From JBAJNN01 sp036881905 (GTDB lineage Bacteria > Pseudomonadota > Alphaproteobacteria > Rhizobiales > Im1), in NCBI GenBank assembly GCA_036881905.1, contig JBAJNN010000020.1:1-34503 (forward strand): 34,503 nt of DNA, written 5' to 3'. How positions within the stretch are numbered: the stretch's first letter is position 1; each line of letters opens with the position of its first letter. The notes under the pieces are model-generated. The model was not told where the DNA came from. It did not search any database and saw only the letters and a program-made list of their open reading frames with translations. Made by a program: the position numbers and the translations under genes. Below are positions 33,468-34,503 of this stretch, one piece after another.

Positions 33468-34503
33468 ATGAATGATTCGAATGGGTTCGCCGCAATCAAC
33501 GACACCAATGTTAGCCACCAGCCGGGGAGGCTCCCGTTCGATCTGTTCAGACAGGGATTCCCCGCACTCTGACGGCAAACCTATTTGTCGATCTGCGAAA
33601 AGACAATCCTTCATGACAAAGTCCGTCACTCGGCTATTTCTTTTCTCGACCATCTCACAATGGCCTCCGCGTCGCGTTGCGACCATGAGGTCAAGGTCGT
33701 GGTCGCCCGCAAAAAATTCGCTCGCCTTGTCAATGCTGCCATGTCGGCAGTGGCGGCAACGCGCAACGTTTCGGACGGATTGAATGCGCTTGCTTGGTCC
33801 CTTCCCATTTCCGAGGGCGACAACATTGTTCTAACCGATTCGGGCGAGCATCCCAATAACGTCTATCCTTGGCTGAGGCAGAAGCGGCGCGGTTGCAAAT
33901 TACGCATGGTTAAGCGTAATCCCGACGGGTCTATCAACACCGATGCGATGGTCGAGGCAATGGATGAACGAACCCGTATTTTGACCTGCTCTTCGGTCAG
34001 CTATTCTCCCGGGCATCGCGCCGACATCAACCGTCTGGGCGAGTCCTGCCGCGCACGCGATGTGTTCTTCCTTGTTGACGGCGTTCAATCGGCAGGGATC
34101 TTACACCATGATTTTTCGCTTGAACCCATTGACGGTTTTGCAACATCAACATCAAAGGGACTGTTAGGGCTTTACGGCTTTGGATTCCTGTATATTCGTC
34201 CAAATTGGATTGACCGGCTGGAGCCGGCCTATCTCTCGCGCTCGGCGATCCATCATGAAAATGGCGGTCATTCGGCCATGGGCGATCATGATTACCGCCT
34301 CTATCCCGACAGTCGTCGTTTTGAAGTGGGAAGTTACAATTTAGCGGGCGCTTATGCTGCGGAAGCCTCGCTTGACCTGCTGCTCGGTCTTGGAACCAAA
34401 GCGATTGAGAACCATGTTCTTGACTTAGCGACCCATTTACATGAAGGGCTCTCTATGATCGGGATTCGGCCGGCGGTGGAATCATGCGGTCCAAAACAAT
34501 CCA
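33468..34503 (+). pseudogene. Class V aminotransferase, in-frame TGA, 3' end off window
   Basis: ATG 33468 reads MNDSNGFAAINDT...LFRQGFPAL, then TGA (33570-33572), then, still in frame, RQTYLSICEKTILHDKVRHSAISFLDHL and a full class V PLP fold: EHPNNVYPWL, VDGVQSAG, and TSTSKGLLGLYGFG with the likely PLP lysine. The frame is open to the window end. Members include cysteine/selenocysteine-lyase-like enzymes; the substrate is unknown. The TGA sits in the N-terminal linker and would stop translation after 34 codons unless a restart such as ATG 33660 is used. Confidence 0.75.

Noticed and set aside
2488..33572. Genome-wide or phage-wide reading of TGA as Trp
   Set aside because: TGA ends many intact genes here in overlapping ATGA contacts (gpW, portal, DUF6441 and others), and TAG and TAA also occur as in-frame interruptions. 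Ordinary nonsense mutations explain the data better.
33423..33686. Minus-strand 87-codon frame across aapP end
   Set aside because: The plus strand here is recognisable as the aminotransferase N-terminus, which explains the frame as a shadow.

Overview
The window shows most of a degraded siphovirus prophage in an alphaproteobacterium, followed by a host operon for amino-acid uptake. The host call rests on the family make-up. It includes a lambda-type GpA terminase and gpB portal, a protease/capsid fusion, DUF6441 and DUF1833 tail genes, a three-TM GTA-type holin with a DUF6127 partner, and an AapQ-AapM-AapP general L-amino-acid ABC transporter. Most of the DNA is GC-rich, with a few sharply AT-rich islands. 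No integrase, repressor or left host junction is visible, so the prophage starts to the left of the window.

Layout. 1-1850: eroded early/accessory DNA with a frameshifted small phage gene, a truncated BrnT-like toxin, hairpins and repeats. 1844-9982: packaging and head genes (small and large terminase, gpW, portal, protease/capsid fusion, DUF2190 cement protein, gpFII-like joiner, DUF6441, tail terminator). 9988-10728: AT-rich secreted moron. 10928-16502: tail tube, tail chaperone with a lambda G/GT-type slippery site, an antisense HigBA toxin-antitoxin pair, tape measure and minor tail proteins. 16570-23855: NlpC/P60 tail peptidase, gpJ-like tip protein split by a collagen-fibre cassette, and accessory tail genes. 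24018-24612: HicAB on the minus strand. 24723-25941: lysis cassette. 26123-26938: Dam methylase. 27051-30632, minus strand: antirepressor with a C4/Ash-type RNA leader, DUF6378 protein, a Mu-F/SPP1-gp7-like minor head protein with a nuclease-like tail domain, and a GemA-like gene. The prophage then runs into a 5'-truncated aapQ, followed by aapM, aapP and a class V aminotransferase cut by the window end.

The most striking general property is scattered damage. Frameshifts or in-frame stops of all three kinds interrupt terS, terL, the capsid, the tail terminator, the tape measure, hicA, a DUF6694-type moron and a GemA-like gene. Host aapM and the aminotransferase are hit as well, while long genes such as the portal, the tip protein and the minor head protein stay open. 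This fits a cryptic prophage in a genome that is itself accumulating pseudogenes. Base-calling errors in the assembly are the main alternative.

The most interesting regulatory structure is the antirepressor leader at 27839-28040. Two copies of a CTGTAGG...GTTGAC-type sequence flank one complementary copy, a terminator hairpin and a UUCG hairpin, and the downstream copy carries the antirepressor ribosome binding site.
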